In this document: positions 50,068-57,815 of the stretch, piece after piece
Layout: every line of letters begins with the position of its first letter
Numbering within the stretch: the stretch's first letter is position 1
Source: CAVSCR01 sp963726575
GTDB taxonomy: Bacteria > Actinomycetota > Actinomycetes > JAHEKZ01
NCBI GenBank assembly: GCA_963726575.1
Contig: CAVSCR010000005.1
Coordinates: 682,001-746,000 of the forward strand
Reading direction: 5' to 3'
DNA: 64,000 nt
The notes under the pieces: generated by a model
Seen by the model: the letters and a program-made list of their open reading frames with translations, nothing else
Database searches by the model: none
What the model was told of the DNA's origin: nothing
Made by a program: the position numbers and the translations under genes

Positions 50068-50904
50068 ATGGACCACAGCCCGCAGCCGCTCTACGGCGGC
50101 TCCTCGTCGCGGCGGCTCACCGTGCGCGACCTGCAACAGGCCAAGGAACGCGCCGAGCGTTGGCCGATGCTCACCTGCTACGACGCCATGACCGCCGAGG
50201 TGTTCGACGCCGCGGGGATCCCGGTGCTCCTGGTCGGTGACTCCGCGGCGAACGTCGTCTACGGCTACGACACGACGATCCCGGTGACCATGGACGAACT
50301 CGTCCCCCTGGTGGCGGCGGTCACCCGAGGCACGAGCCGGGCTCTCGTGGTGGCCGACCTGCCGTTCGGCTCCTACCAGTCCAGTGCGGAGCAGGCGCTG
50401 GCCAGCTCGGCCCGGTTCCTGAAGGAGGGCGGCGCCCACGCGGTCAAGCTCGAAGGTGGCCAACGGGTCCTCCCGCAGGTGGAGGCGCTGGTGGGTGCCG
50501 GCATCCCCGTGATGGGCCACCTGGGACTGACCCCGCAGAGTGTCAACGCCCTAGGGGGCTACCGGGTGCAAGGACGCGGCGGCTCCGGCGAGGCGCTGAT
50601 CCGTGACGCCAAGGCGCTGGAGTCCGCCGGGGCCTTCGCGGTGGTCCTCGAGGTGGTTCCGGCCGACCTCGCCGAGCGCGTCACGTCCACGTTGTCCATC
50701 CCGACGATCGGTATCGGGGCGGGAGCCGGCTGCGACGCCCAGGTGATGGTCTGGCAGGACCTCGTGGGTCTGTCGGGTGGCCAGCCGCCGAAGTTCGTGC
50801 GCCGCTATGCCGACGTCCGCGGCGTCATCGCGCAGGCCGTGCAGGCCTGGGCGGGCGACGTCGTGTCGGGTGAGTACCCGGGACCGGAGTACGCCTACCA
50901 GTAG
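50068..50904 (+). CDS. panB: 3-methyl-2-oxobutanoate hydroxymethyltransferase
   Basis: This 278-aa protein has the PanB motifs MLTCYDAMTAEVFDAAGIPV, LLVGDSAANVVYGYDTTIPV, KLEGG, GHLGLTPQSVNALGGYRVQG and GIGAGAGCDAQVMVWQDLVG. It makes ketopantoate from 2-oxoisovalerate in pantothenate and CoA synthesis. ATG 50068 has an AGGAGG ribosome-binding site. It is convergent with the F420 reductase gene, 18 bp apart. panC and panD are not nearby. Confidence 0.95.
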   Translation: MDHSPQPLYGGSSSRRLTVRDLQQAKERAERWPMLTCYDAMTAEVFDAAGIPVLLVGDSAANVVYGYDTTIPVTMDELVPLVAAVTRGTSRALVVADLPFGSYQSSAEQALASSARFLKEGGAHAVKLEGGQRVLPQVEALVGAGIPVMGHLGLTPQSVNALGGYRVQGRGGSGEALIRDAKALESAGAFAVVLEVVPADLAERVTSTLSIPTIGIGAGAGCDAQVMVWQDLVGLSGGQPPKFVRRYADVRGVIAQAVQAWAGDVVSGEYPGPEYAYQ

Positions 50905-50922
50905 GACGGGCCGTTCCTGCGG

Positions 50923-51615
50923 TCAGACGTCGGTGACGCGTAGCCCTGCGTGCGCCTTGTAGCGGCGGTTCACCGAGATGAGGTTCGCCGTCAACGCCTC
51001 GACCTGCCGAGCGTTGCGCAGCCGACCTGCATAGATGCCGCGCATCCCGGGGATGGTCTGCGCCAGCCGCTGGACGAGGTCGGTGGCCGCACGATCGTCG
51101 CCGACCACCATCACGTCGGTGTCGACCGACGTGACGTCGTCATCCAGCAGGCGAACGGCCGACAGGTGGTGGAAAGCGCCGACCACGATGCTGTCAGGCA
51201 GCAGGACCTGCGCCTGTTGTGCCGCACTCCCCTCCGCCACGTCCAGCGCGAAGGCGCCCTGGGCGTCGAAGCCCAGCGGGTTCACGACATCGACGACCAC
51301 GCGCCCCCGCAACTCCTTGCCGAGCGTCGCGAGCAACCTCGCATGACCCTCGTAAGGGACGGCCACGACGAGGACGTCGCTGCCGGCGGCGACGGAGGCG
51401 TTGTCGTCGCCGGTCACGTCGGGCTGATCGAGGCCGGCGGCGACGTCGCGGGCGATCCCGCGGGCCCGCTCGGCGTCGCGTGAACCCAGACGCACCTTCA
51501 GACCGGCGCGCGCCCACCGCCGAGCCAGACCTCGGCCCTGCTCGCCCGTGCCCCCCAGTACCCCGATCGTCAGACCAGTCAGGTCGGGTCCCGCCACGTC
51601 GACACGCGTGCTCAT
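50923..51615 (-). CDS. npdG: NADPH-dependent F420 reductase
   Basis: This 230-aa protein has the Rossmann motif IGVLGGTGEQGRGLARRWAR, LGSRDAERARGIA, VVVAVPYEGHARLL, VVVDVVNPLGF and FHHLSAVRLL, matching F420H2:NADP oxidoreductases. It reduces coenzyme F420 with NADPH or the reverse, feeding F420-dependent enzymes such as PPOX proteins. ATG 51615 was chosen because the conserved domain begins shortly after it. Divergent from the gene at 51659, with 43 bp between them. Confidence 0.9.
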   Translation of the reverse strand: MSTRVDVAGPDLTGLTIGVLGGTGEQGRGLARRWARAGLKVRLGSRDAERARGIARDVAAGLDQPDVTGDDNASVAAGSDVLVVAVPYEGHARLLATLGKELRGRVVVDVVNPLGFDAQGAFALDVAEGSAAQQAQVLLPDSIVVGAFHHLSAVRLLDDDVTSVDTDVMVVGDDRAATDLVQRLAQTIPGMRGIYAGRLRNARQVEALTANLISVNRRYKAHAGLRVTDV

Positions 51616-51646
51616 GTCGGAATCCTCGCAGCCGTCGACCGCAGGG

Positions 51647-51652
51647 CACGAT
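51647..51652 (+). promoter_or_regulatory. Leaderless -10 CACGAT
   Basis: CACGAT is 6 nt before the GTG at 51659, the same hexamer and spacing as in array repeats F and G. Confidence 0.5.
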
Positions 51653-51658
51653 GGGGTC

Positions 51659-52333
51659 GTGGACGCTTCCCGCGCAGTGCTCCTGCGCGACTTGCTGGCG
51701 TCATCACCGCTGATCGAGCGCACCCGGGGCTTCGGCCGCCTGCTCACCACCTCGACCCGTGACCCGGGCGGGTTGCTGCTGGTCGGTACGCCCAGGCAGG
51801 AGCCGTGGCACCTCGCGGCTCACCTCGACGACGAGTCGCAGTACGCCGGCCTCGCCGTCCTGCGTCCCACCTTGGTCCGTTACGAGGTGCCGGCCGGCGC
51901 ACCGGCGCACCTGAGCGTGACGCTGGCCCGGCTGGAGCAGGCCAGGCGAGGGGAGACGGTCTTCGTGGTTGCGCCGGACGAACCGCCTGAGGGCCTGCTG
52001 CAGCGGGCCTGGGATGCGCGTCGCAGCGGCGCCACGGTGCTGTCGCTGGACGAAGGCTCGAGTGAGATGGAGCAGGTGGCTCACGAGTCCCTCACCGTAG
52101 GCAGCCGGGAACTCCTGCCCGACTCCTCGCTGCGCTCCGACCAGGTCGGCGCGAATGCCGACGCGTATGAACTGACGGAGTCCGGCCTGTTGATCCCGTC
52201 CTTCGACACGGTGCAGCACCTGGTGAGCGTCGCCGCGGGCGAGGCGGCCGCCACACCAGGCCGACGCGGCCTGCGCGACCGGTTGGCCCGCATGCTCGAC
52301 GCCATCAGCGGACCCGCGAACCCGCAACCGTGA
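51659..52333 (+). CDS. Hypothetical actinobacterial protein
   Basis: This 224-aa soluble protein begins DASRAVLLRDLLASSPLIER, then has a two-part layout with PWHLAAHLDDESQYAGLAVL and a Rossmann-like VFVVAPDEPPEGLLQRAWDA. No named family was recognised, though similar proteins accompany F420 genes in actinobacteria as far as I recall. The start is set by the CACGAT hexamer; the end overlaps the MFS start by 4 bp (GTGA). Confidence 0.75.
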   Translation: MDASRAVLLRDLLASSPLIERTRGFGRLLTTSTRDPGGLLLVGTPRQEPWHLAAHLDDESQYAGLAVLRPTLVRYEVPAGAPAHLSVTLARLEQARRGETVFVVAPDEPPEGLLQRAWDARRSGATVLSLDEGSSEMEQVAHESLTVGSRELLPDSSLRSDQVGANADAYELTESGLLIPSFDTVQHLVSVAAGEAAATPGRRGLRDRLARMLDAISGPANPQP

Positions 52334-53637
52334 CGCAAGGGTCCCACGAACCGAAGGCGCCGCAGATGCGCCGGCTGGTGCGCCGGATGCGTCTGGACAC
52401 CACTGCGCTGCGCAGCTCGCGCGATTTCCGGCTGCTCTGGTTCGGCGGGTCGGTTTCGTTCATCGGCTCGATGGTCACGTACGTGGCGTTGCCCTACCAG
52501 GTGGCCACGATGACTGGCTCGTATGTGGCCGTCGGTGCCCTCGGGATCGTCGAACTGGGTCCGCTCATCGTGTTCGGCCTGTACGGCGGCGCTCTCGCCG
52601 ACGCAGTGGACCGGCGCCGCCTGGTCCTCATCACCGAGGCGTGCTTCACCGTGGTCTCGGCGTTGCTGACAGTGAACGCCCTCCTCCCGCAGCCGCAGCT
52701 GTGGCTGCTGTACGTCGCGTCGTTCGGCTACGCGGTGCTCGACGGACTGCAGCGGCCGTCGCTGGACGCCTTGATCCCGCGCATCGTGCCGCCCGACCAG
52801 CTGGCCGGGGCCGGCGCCATGAACTCGCTGCGCATGAACATCGGGACCATCGCCGGCCCTGCCATCGGTGGCGTCGTCATCGCCATCGCCGGGGTCGGGG
52901 CTGCCTACGCCCTCGACGTGGTGAGCTACTCGGCCTCCCTGGTCGCCCTGGCGTTGATGCGCGCCGTCCCCCCCACCGTCGGCGGGACCAAGGCCAGCCT
53001 GCGTGGCATCAAGGAAGGCCTGGCCTACGCCTGGGGCCGCAAGGACCTGCTCGGGACGTATGCGGTGGATCTGGTGGCCATGACGTTCGCATTCCCGTTT
53101 GCGCTGTTCCCGTTCGTGGCCCAGCAGTTCCATGCACCCTGGTCGCTCGGCCTGCTGTACGCAGCCCCCTACGTGGGATCGCTGGTGGCCACGCTGACCT
53201 CTGGCTGGAGCAGTCGCGTCCACCACCACGGTCGCTTCATCGCCGTCGCGGCGGCGGCGTGGGGACTGGCGATCGCATTGTTCGGACTGTCCCCGACGCT
53301 GCCGCTCGCACTGTTCTTTCTCGTGCTGGCCGGCGCCGCAGACATGATCAGCGGGCTCTTCCGCGGCCTGATGTGGAACCTGACGATTCCGGACGAACTG
53401 CGCGGCCGCATGGCGGGGATCGAACTGTTGTCGTACTCCATCGGTCCAACGCTCGGACAGGTGCGCGCGAGCTTCGGCGCACAGTTGACGAGCCTTCGTA
53501 CGTCACTTGCTACTGGCGGGTTCGTCACTGTGATCGCGGTCGCCACAGTGGCTGCGTTCTTGCCCGGCTTGTGGGGTTTCGACGATCGCACTGACGAAAA
53601 TGCACTTCGACAACGACAACTTCGCGAGCAATCCTGA
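52330..53637 (+). CDS. MFS transporter
   Basis: This 435-aa product starts with GTG 52330 overlapping the previous stop. It has about 10 to 12 membrane helices. The MFS opening is FRLLWFGGSVSFIGSMVTYV, with motif A as GALADAVDRRRLVLITEACF. It resembles the other transporters in this window (33631, 56147) in being of the EntS/tetracycline-like exporter type. Substrate unknown. Confidence 0.88.
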   Translation: MTQGSHEPKAPQMRRLVRRMRLDTTALRSSRDFRLLWFGGSVSFIGSMVTYVALPYQVATMTGSYVAVGALGIVELGPLIVFGLYGGALADAVDRRRLVLITEACFTVVSALLTVNALLPQPQLWLLYVASFGYAVLDGLQRPSLDALIPRIVPPDQLAGAGAMNSLRMNIGTIAGPAIGGVVIAIAGVGAAYALDVVSYSASLVALALMRAVPPTVGGTKASLRGIKEGLAYAWGRKDLLGTYAVDLVAMTFAFPFALFPFVAQQFHAPWSLGLLYAAPYVGSLVATLTSGWSSRVHHHGRFIAVAAAAWGLAIALFGLSPTLPLALFFLVLAGAADMISGLFRGLMWNLTIPDELRGRMAGIELLSYSIGPTLGQVRASFGAQLTSLRTSLATGGFVTVIAVATVAAFLPGLWGFDDRTDENALRQRQLREQS

Positions 53638-53844
53638 ATCGTCGTTCGTGACACGCCCAACTCGCAAATGCGTCGCTTCACTCGCTTCTGCACCGTGATG
53701 TGGTCACAATGTGTACGTAGAGCGACGGACGACACGCCGTTTGTCGAATGCGCGTGATGCTGGTGCCACGTGTTCGGTAGTGGGATCGTGCGCAACAAGG
53801 TAGCTCGACGAAGGGGTCGAGCAACAATTCGTCAGGAGGCACAG

Positions 53845-54372
53845 GTGGCGGCTAGAACCACCGCGGCCAAGAAGGCACCCGCCAAGCGGGCTGCCAAACG
53901 GACCACTGCAAAGCGGACCGCCGCGAAGCGCACGGCACGTAAGACAACCGCGCGCAAGACAACCGCTCGTAAGACGACAGCACGTAAGACGACCGCCCGT
54001 AAGACCACGGCACGCAAGACGGCCAAGCGGGCACCGGCCAAGCGCACGGCGAAGAAGACCACCGCGCGCAAGACCACCGCCCGTAAGACCACAGCACGCA
54101 AGACGGCCAAGCGGGCACCGGCCAAGCGCACGGCGAAGAAGACCACCGCGCGCAAGACCACCGCCCGTAAGACCACAGCACGCAAGACGGCCAAGCGGGC
54201 ACCGGCCAAGCGCACGGCGAAGAAGACCACAGCACGCAAGACGGCCAAGCGGGCTCCAGCCAAGCGCACGGCACGTAAGACGACCGCCCGCAAGACCACC
54301 GCCCGTAAGACCACAGCACGCAAGACGGCCAAGCGGGCACCGGCCAAGCGCACGGCACGTCGCGCGCGTTAG
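53845..54372 (+). CDS. Histone H1-like, Lys/Arg/Thr/Ala-repeat protein
   Basis: From GTG 53845, behind AGGAGG, this 175-aa protein is built almost only from Lys, Arg, Thr, Ala and Pro. Units of KTTAR (5 residues) and KRAPAKRTAKKTTARK are nested in a larger 28-residue repeat. It lacks the HU domain seen in HupS-type proteins, so it is a free tail-like DNA-binding protein. It probably binds and compacts DNA by charge. It is followed by a strong terminator hairpin. Confidence 0.85.
   Translation: MAARTTAAKKAPAKRAAKRTTAKRTAAKRTARKTTARKTTARKTTARKTTARKTTARKTAKRAPAKRTAKKTTARKTTARKTTARKTAKRAPAKRTAKKTTARKTTARKTTARKTAKRAPAKRTAKKTTARKTAKRAPAKRTARKTTARKTTARKTTARKTAKRAPAKRTARRAR
54016..54267 (+). repeat. 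84-bp tandem repeat inside the histone-like gene
   Basis: Units starting AAGACGGCCAAGCGGGCACC occur at 54016, 54100 and 54184, a period of 84 bp (28 codons); a shortened unit follows at 54238 (54 bp later). Confidence 0.8.
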
Positions 54373-54399
54373 GTCAGTTCTCGTAGGTCAGCACCAGAT

Positions 54400-54437
54400 C
54401 GTTGAGGGCGGCACCCACCCGGGTGCCGCCCTCAACG
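54400..54437. terminator. Bidirectional terminator hairpin
   Basis: A 17-bp perfect stem (54400-54416 with 54421-54437) around a 4-nt loop between two convergent genes. It probably ends transcription from both sides. Confidence 0.75.
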
Positions 54438-54460
54438 TGTCGGACCAGTGGCGGATCTGC

Positions 54461-54661
54461 TCAGCCGTCGTCCTCGTCCCAGGCCCGGTTGCGCTCATGG
54501 GCGTGCTCGATGGCCCGGCTCGCCTCCTGGTAGGTGGCGTATGGCCCCATCCGCACCGTGTTGGGACAGCCTTCGGTCGGCTCGACCTGCTCGTGCTTCA
54601 GGCACCACCACCACGGACCACCGGGGTCGACGACCGCGGCAGATGAGTCAGTGGTGGACAT
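54461..54661 (-). CDS. Small conserved hypothetical protein next to map
   Basis: From ATG 54661 this 66-aa protein reads GGPWWWCLKHEQVEPTEGCP, then a Tyr-containing ATYQEASRAIEHAHERNRAW and acidic residues. Similar small proteins lie beside map in other actinobacteria, as far as I recall. The Cys, His and Cys pattern may bind a metal. Function unknown. A longer in-frame reading begins within the map promoter and is less likely. Confidence 0.75.
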   Translation of the reverse strand: MSTTDSSAAVVDPGGPWWWCLKHEQVEPTEGCPNTVRMGPYATYQEASRAIEHAHERNRAWDEDDG

Positions 54662-54682
54662 GAGCGCCTCCGTCGCGACACC

Positions 54683-54688
54683 TACACT
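54683..54688 (+). promoter_or_regulatory. Probable -10 TACACT of map
   Basis: TACACT lies 10 nt before the ATG at 54699, so the transcript would have a very short leader. Confidence 0.35.
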
Positions 54689-54698
54689 TGGGGTCATC

Positions 54699-55547
54699 AT
54701 GCCCCTTGTCACAGCCGGTGAGTTGTCGCCTCCTCGCGTCGTGCCGCCCGGTATCCCGGTGCCTGAGTACGTGGGCCGCCCGGGCCCGACCCGTCACCCG
54801 CGTTCCGACGTCCAGGACGCCGCCACCATCGAGGCGATGCGGGTGGCCGGCAAGCTGGCGGCGCAGGCACTGGTCGCCGTCTCGGAGCACATCGCCCCAG
54901 GGGTGACCACCGATGAGCTGGACCGGGTCGGTCACGAGTTCCTGTGCGACCACGGGGCGTATCCGTCCACGCTCGGTTACCGCGGGTTCCCGAAGTCGTT
55001 GTGCACCTCGGTCAACGAGGTGATCTGTCACGGGATCCCCGACAGCACCGAACTGCGCGACGGCGACATCGTCAATGTCGACATCACCGCCTACCTCGGG
55101 GGTGTCCACGGCGACACTGACGCCACGTACCTGGTAGGTGACGTCGACGAGGAGTCCCGCCTGCTCGTGGAACGCACCCACGAGGCGATGATGCGCGGCA
55201 TCAAGGCCGTGGCTCCCGGGCGACCGTTGAATGTCGTGGGTCGGGTGATCGAGGCCTATGCGAAGCGATTCGGCTACGGCGTGGTCCGCGACTTCACGGG
55301 GCACGGCATCAACACGACCTTCCACTCCGGCCTCGTGGTGCCGCACTTCGACGTCCCCGAGCTCGACCTGATGCTGGAACCGGGGATGACGTTCACCATC
55401 GAGCCCATGCTCACGCTCGGGACGATCGACTACGAGATCTGGGACGACGGGTGGACGGTGGTCACCGCAGATCGCCGGCGGACCGCGCAGTTCGAGCACA
55501 CCCTCGTGGTCACCGACGCCGGCGCCGAGATCCTCACCCTCCCGTAG
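54699..55547 (+). CDS. map: Methionine aminopeptidase, type I
   Basis: This 282-aa enzyme has the five metal ligands in VNVDITAYLGGVHGDTDATY (two Asp), GHGINTTFH (His), TIEPML (Glu) and AQFEHTLVV (Glu). The N-terminal extension with GIPVPEYVGRPGPTRHPRSD is typical of actinobacterial MetAP with a linker. It removes the N-terminal Met from nascent proteins. It starts 37 bp from the divergent small gene. Confidence 0.95.
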   Translation: MPLVTAGELSPPRVVPPGIPVPEYVGRPGPTRHPRSDVQDAATIEAMRVAGKLAAQALVAVSEHIAPGVTTDELDRVGHEFLCDHGAYPSTLGYRGFPKSLCTSVNEVICHGIPDSTELRDGDIVNVDITAYLGGVHGDTDATYLVGDVDEESRLLVERTHEAMMRGIKAVAPGRPLNVVGRVIEAYAKRFGYGVVRDFTGHGINTTFHSGLVVPHFDVPELDLMLEPGMTFTIEPMLTLGTIDYEIWDDGWTVVTADRRRTAQFEHTLVVTDAGAEILTLP

Positions 55548-55555
55548 AAGGACCC

Positions 55556-55619
55556 TGTTGATCTTGGACTTCATGTGCATGTTGATCATGAAAATCCGAC
55601 ATCTTCTCCTTGATCAACA
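55556..55619. promoter_or_regulatory. AT-richer inverted-repeat region upstream of the MarR gene
   Basis: TGTTGATC occurs at 55556 and 55580, and its complement GATCAACA at 55612. TTCATG (55570-55575) and CATGAA (55587-55592) form a second inverted pair. A candidate MarR operator or map terminator. Confidence 0.45.
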
Positions 55620-55664
55620 ACTAAGGGGGCGACGGGTGGGCGCGGCCGGGTTCGGTACGAGCCC

Positions 55665-55670
55665 TAGCAT
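55665..55670 (+). promoter_or_regulatory. Leaderless -10 TAGCAT
   Basis: TAGCAT lies 6 nt before the GTG of the MarR gene at 55677. Confidence 0.5.
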
Positions 55671-55676
55671 TCCGGC

Positions 55677-56135
55677 GTGACCGACGTCCGCTGGCTGTCC
55701 GCCGACGAGCAGCAGTCATGGCGCGCCTATCTGTCCTCCGGCCTCCTCCTGGGCGAGCGGTTGAACCGCGAGCTGCAAGAGGCACATGGTTTGACGATGG
55801 CCGACTACGAGATCCTCGTGCGGCTGTCCGAGGCGCAAGACCGCCGCCTGCGGATGACCGAACTGGCGCAGGTCACCTTGTCCAGCAAGAGCCGGCTGTC
55901 GCACCAGATCACGCGCATGGAGAACGCCGGGCTGGTTCGACGCCAGGAGTGCGAGCGCGACCGCCGGGGCTACTTCGCCGTCCTGACCGACGACGGTTGG
56001 GACCGGCTCGTCGCGGCCGCCCCCACTCACGTCCAGGGCGTGCGCTCCCACCTGATGGACCAGATGTCAGGCGCTCAGTTCCACGAGCTCGGGCGGGCGT
56101 GCGCCCAGGTGACGGAGCATCTGCAGTCGACGTAG
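55677..56135 (+). CDS. MarR-family transcriptional regulator
   Basis: This 152-aa protein shows the MarR winged-helix pattern: HGLTMADYEILVRLSEAQDR, RMTELAQVTLSSKSRLSHQI and a wing in RQECERDRRGYFAVLTDDG. It probably responds to a phenolic or other small ligand. Targets are unknown; the inverted repeats just upstream suggest autoregulation. It is convergent with the MFS-cNMP gene, 11 bp apart. Confidence 0.92.
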   Translation: MTDVRWLSADEQQSWRAYLSSGLLLGERLNRELQEAHGLTMADYEILVRLSEAQDRRLRMTELAQVTLSSKSRLSHQITRMENAGLVRRQECERDRRGYFAVLTDDGWDRLVAAAPTHVQGVRSHLMDQMSGAQFHELGRACAQVTEHLQST

Positions 56136-56146
56136 CGCTGCCGCGG

Positions 56147-57808
56147 TCAGGCGTCCGGCTCTGGGTAGTCGTCCCGCTCCTGCACCAGCCGTCGCGCCTC
56201 AGCGCGCGCAACGTCGGAGCCGGTGACCGCCGAGAGGAACTGGTCACGTTCGATCATGAGCAGGCGCGTGGGCTGCGCCGCCACGACCGTCGCATTCCGG
56301 GGTGCGTCTCGTAGCAGCGCCACCTCGCCGAAGTGCCCGCCGGCTCCGAGCTGCCGCATCTCGACGCCGTCTCGCTGAACCACGACGAGGCCGGACGACA
56401 CCACGTAGAAGACGTCTCCCACCTCCCCCTGTCGGACGACCACCTCACCGGCGGCGACGTCACGCGGTACCGCCTCACGAGCGAGAAGCTCCAGTCTGGC
56501 CTGGGGTAGCGGGCTGAACAGGCCGATGCTGCGCAGGAGCACGGCCTCCGGCCCCGGCAGCGCCGCTGCGGCGTCGAGACGCCGCAGTGAGGTCCACGCG
56601 ACGCCGGCAACCACCAGAGGAATCAGTCCGGCCACGATGAACGACCCACGGGCGCCCACGAGGGCAACGGCCAGGGGTGCGATGACGGCCCCCACCGCCA
56701 TTCCCCCCATCACGATCGATTCCTGCAGGCCGAAGACCCGCGCCAAGACCTCTTCGCGGACCGTGCGTTGGAGCAGGGTGCGTGACGCGACGTCGACAAA
56801 GGCGCCGGCGGCGCTGGACAGGCCTAACAGGATCGCGACCTCGGCGAGGTACTGCGAGCCGGCCACGAGCGCGATGAAGAGGGCCGAGATGACGAAGCCC
56901 CAGAAGATCGGCGGGCTCAGTCGACTCCGTCCGACCAAGGTGATCGTCGCGGCGCCGCCGACCAGACCGCCGATACCGGCGACGGCCAGGACGATGCTGG
57001 GCCCCGACGGTCCCGTGCCGAGGACCTGCTGGGGGAAGACGACGCTGAGCACGTCGAGGATCCCCACGATCACGAACTGGACACCGATCAACAACAGCAG
57101 GGCCGCCGCTCCCGGCGTGCGCCGAACCTCCCGGAAGCCGGCCGCCGCCTCGATGAAGAAGCTCTGCGGCTCCTCTATCGTCTCCAGCGTCAACGCTGCC
57201 GTTGTCGGCGCCTCCGGATGGATGGTGGAAACCGCCGCCACGGCCGCGAGCTCCACGGCAGCCAAGATGACGAACACCGCGGACAAGCCGAGCCAGGGGG
57301 TCACGACTGTGATCAGGCTTGCCCCGAGAAACCCGCCGAGATGTTCCAACGTCGAGCTCGCGGAGTTCGCGGCCACCAGGCCGCCGGCCGAGTCGGCGAA
57401 CCGAGGGATCGCGGCGAAGTGCGCCGGACGGCACAAGGTGACGGCGCAGTTGGAGATGACGGCGGCCACGAAGAACAACCACGTCTGCAGGTGCAACACC
57501 ACGCTCAGCCAAAGCCCGACCATGCTGGCGGCCAGCACCGCGTAGGCCACGACGAGTGCGGTCTGACGTTGCAGACGCTCACACAGTGCCGAACCAAGCG
57601 GTGCGGTGAAGATCGCCGGCACCAGTTGGATGACCGCGACGAACCCCACCTCTGGCGACCCGCCTTGCTGGTAGGCGAAGACGAGGATCGCGACCCAGGC
57701 TCCCCACTCGGTGGCGGCAAAGGTCAGGTACGCGAACAGGATGCGACGCATCGCCGGGGACGCCACGGCTGCCCCAAGCGCGGAGCCGGACCAGCGACGC
57801 GCCGTCAT
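56147..57808 (-). CDS. MFS transporter fused to a cyclic-nucleotide-binding domain
   Basis: This 553-aa product starts at ATG 57808, 7 bp after the regulator gene stop, so they form an operon. The N-terminal part has 12 helices of an MFS transporter (RRILFAYLTFAATEWGAWVA, then ASRTLLQRTVREEVLARVFG). Residues about 430-550 form a Crp-like cNMP domain (EVVVRQGEVGDVFYVVSSGL, LGAGGHFGEVALLRDAPRN). Transport may be tuned by cyclic nucleotide or another effector; the ligand is not shown. Confidence 0.9.
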   Translation of the reverse strand: MTARRWSGSALGAAVASPAMRRILFAYLTFAATEWGAWVAILVFAYQQGGSPEVGFVAVIQLVPAIFTAPLGSALCERLQRQTALVVAYAVLAASMVGLWLSVVLHLQTWLFFVAAVISNCAVTLCRPAHFAAIPRFADSAGGLVAANSASSTLEHLGGFLGASLITVVTPWLGLSAVFVILAAVELAAVAAVSTIHPEAPTTAALTLETIEEPQSFFIEAAAGFREVRRTPGAAALLLLIGVQFVIVGILDVLSVVFPQQVLGTGPSGPSIVLAVAGIGGLVGGAATITLVGRSRLSPPIFWGFVISALFIALVAGSQYLAEVAILLGLSSAAGAFVDVASRTLLQRTVREEVLARVFGLQESIVMGGMAVGAVIAPLAVALVGARGSFIVAGLIPLVVAGVAWTSLRRLDAAAALPGPEAVLLRSIGLFSPLPQARLELLAREAVPRDVAAGEVVVRQGEVGDVFYVVSSGLVVVQRDGVEMRQLGAGGHFGEVALLRDAPRNATVVAAQPTRLLMIERDQFLSAVTGSDVARAEARRLVQERDDYPEPDA

Positions 57809-57815
57809 GAGCGCG

